The notes beneath the pieces were generated by a model. That model had not been told where the DNA came from, searched no databases, and worked only from the letters and a program-made list of their open reading frames with translations. A program made the position numbers and the translations under genes. Positions 62,929 through 64,000 of a stretch of 64,000 nucleotides of DNA are shown here, piece after piece (position 1 is the first letter of the stretch; each line of letters opens with the position of its first letter). This stretch comes from Flocculibacter collagenilyticus (lineage in GTDB: Bacteria > Pseudomonadota > Gammaproteobacteria > Enterobacterales > Alteromonadaceae). The DNA lies in NCBI RefSeq assembly GCF_016469335.1, contig NZ_CP059888.1, positions 868,001-932,000 of the forward strand, written 5' to 3'.

Positions 62929-63444
62929 TTATTTGTTTTTAACGGTTGTTAACGCTTCATCTTCAGCTACATCTTTACCATACTTATTGATGTAACTAGT
63001 AAATTCATATTGGCTAACGCGACGGTCATTATTGGTATCTATATAACCAAAGTGGTTAGAAATATCATCGTCATCGGCTTCTTCAATTGAAATATAACCG
63101 CTGCTATCATTATCTAATGCTGCAAAACTATTTTCGATACGATCGAATTTCTTAATTTCTGCTTTAAATGCTGACTCAGTGATCTCTGAATCTTCAGCAA
63201 CTCGGCCAGTGTTTAATTTCATATACGTGTCATATTCTACACGACTGATGTTGCCATCTAAGTCGGTATCAATATTTGAGAAGTGCTCCCAAATATTGTC
63301 ATCATCAGCTTCAACCTTAGAAATTAAACCATCGTTGTCATTATCAAGGCTAGCGAAGTCACTGTCGATTTTGTCTACATGGTTTGCACAAGCTGGAATA
63401 GTTAACACTGCCGCGATTGCTGTAGTAAGTAATAGTTTGTTCAT
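62929..63444 (-). CDS. EF-hand calcium-binding protein, exported
   Basis: 171 residues from the ATG at 63444, which has GGAG nine bases upstream; an in-frame ATG 27 bases earlier would add a non-signal stretch. Signal peptide MNKLLLTTAIAAVLTIPACA. Four EF-hand loops in two pairs: DNDNDGLISKVE, DTDLDGNISRVE, DNDSSGYISIEE and DTNNDRRVSQYE (the last with Arg at the Gly position). Related in design to the protein at 53487-54143. Role unknown. Confidence 0.82.
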   Translation of the reverse strand: MNKLLLTTAIAAVLTIPACANHVDKIDSDFASLDNDNDGLISKVEADDDNIWEHFSNIDTDLDGNISRVEYDTYMKLNTGRVAEDSEITESAFKAEIKKFDRIENSFAALDNDSSGYISIEEADDDDISNHFGYIDTNNDRRVSQYEFTSYINKYGKDVAEDEALTTVKNK

Positions 63445-63730
63445 AATGATGCTCCATGTTGTTTTTGCCACTTCAACCGAAAGCCGGAGGAAGGTTTTTA
63501 ATATTTGTGATTCAATGGTTACAACATGCGTGCCAATTTATTAAATTATTTAAAATCAATACGTTGTGTCGTTTTGTGATGGTTTCAATACGTACCGCCT
63601 CTGTAATATTTACAGATGTTTGTAAATTTTGGATCTAATCCACGTAAGCCTTGGTAACGAAACTTCAATTATTGGGAGATGCTCGTTACACTAAATTGAG
63701 ATATAAATAGGGAAGAAGTGAGTTAACACG

Positions 63731-64000
63731 GTGACTAAACGATTTAGCCAAGCAGCAGAGAATAACCAAGAACCTATTCTTCAGCAGTTAACACAGTATT
63801 TTGCTACCCGTGCAACAGTACTGGAGATAGGTTCGGGCACTGGGCAGCACGCTGTACATCTTGCGCGTGGGTTATCACATTTAGTGTGGTGTCCAAGTGA
63901 TCTATTAAATAATTTATCAGGGATTGCAGCGTGGATTAGTGAAGCTGCGCTGTCTAATATCATTGACCCGATTGAATATAATGCGGCACTTGATGAATGG
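63731..64000 (+). CDS. DUF938 SAM-dependent methyltransferase-like protein, 5' part
   Basis: GTG start at 63731; the frame is open to the window end (90 codons). It reads FSQAAENNQEPILQQL, then VLEIGSGTGQHAVHLARGL, which is the SAM-binding motif I, then LVWCPSDLLNNLSGIAAWI. This N-terminal order is that of DUF938 proteins. The 3' end lies outside the window. Confidence 0.88.
   Translation, partial: MTKRFSQAAENNQEPILQQLTQYFATRATVLEIGSGTGQHAVHLARGLSHLVWCPSDLLNNLSGIAAWISEAALSNIIDPIEYNAALDEW

Overview
The window is a chromosomal segment of an AT-rich marine gammaproteobacterium of the Alteromonadales, most likely close to Colwellia or Thalassotalea (inference). The grounds are the gammaproteobacterial gene orders (amiB-mutL-miaA-hfq-hflX-hflKC-purA, a full S10 operon, nqrABCDEF-apbE-nqrM, glnK-amtB), Na+ energetics (Na+-NQR, NhaD) and several Alteromonadales-type families (YajG, YacL, DUF2884, DUF3619, DUF3106). 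I saw no tRNA, rRNA, insertion sequence, prophage or CRISPR array. The region looks like stable core and shell genome, not an island.

Layout. 1-9.0 kb: cell-wall amidase, mismatch repair, tRNA modification, Hfq, ribosome-associated GTPase, the HflKC membrane-protease regulator, and purA. 9.2-10.2 kb: a lipoprotein built of eleven exact 18-residue repeats. 10.2-15.5 kb: the complete S10 ribosomal operon with an attenuator-like leader, closed by a strong terminator and not followed by the spc operon. 15.5-17.3 kb: a 56-residue membrane protein and two regulators. 17.5-23.4 kb: the ampG/yajG/bolA neighbourhood with a cyclophilin, rlmG and alkB. 23.6-26.7 kb: a TakP-like TRAP transporter. 26.9 kb: fabV. 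28.4-35.5 kb: Na+-NQR with its flavin transferase and iron-sulfur maturation factor. 35.6-36.3 kb: no protein gene, but a very GGA-rich minus-strand RNA. 36.7-39.7 kb: yacL, glnK-amtB and a LETM1-like protein. 40.3-43.6 kb: a PQQ sugar dehydrogenase and glutathione-dependent formaldehyde detoxification. 43.8-45.8 kb: an ECF-type sigma factor with DUF3619 and DUF3106 partners. 46-53 kb: marC, MAPEG, fumC, a putative outer-membrane barrel, nhaD and hypotheticals. 54.4-60.3 kb: a B12 regulon (riboswitch, btuD, btuC, btuR, btuF, second riboswitch, btuB). 60.4-64 kb: two VOC proteins, DUF2884, an EF-hand protein and the start of a DUF938 methyltransferase.

The most striking element is the noncoding stretch at about 35,592-36,300. 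Read on the minus strand it carries 47 GGA triplets in about 709 nt, against about two on the opposite strand. Many are AGGA held in the loops of perfect short hairpins, and the stretch ends in a textbook intrinsic terminator. Upstream lie a GacA/UvrY-type 18-bp palindrome and a perfect IHF consensus, the layout known for enterobacterial csrB. I read it as an unusually long CsrB-type RNA that titrates CsrA, roughly twice the length of E. coli CsrB.

The genes connect through a few themes: sodium-coupled energetics (Nqr, NhaD, TRAP uptake), nitrogen sensing (GlnK-AmtB behind NtrC-like sites), B12 salvage under two riboswitches, and post-transcriptional control (Hfq and the CsrB-like RNA).
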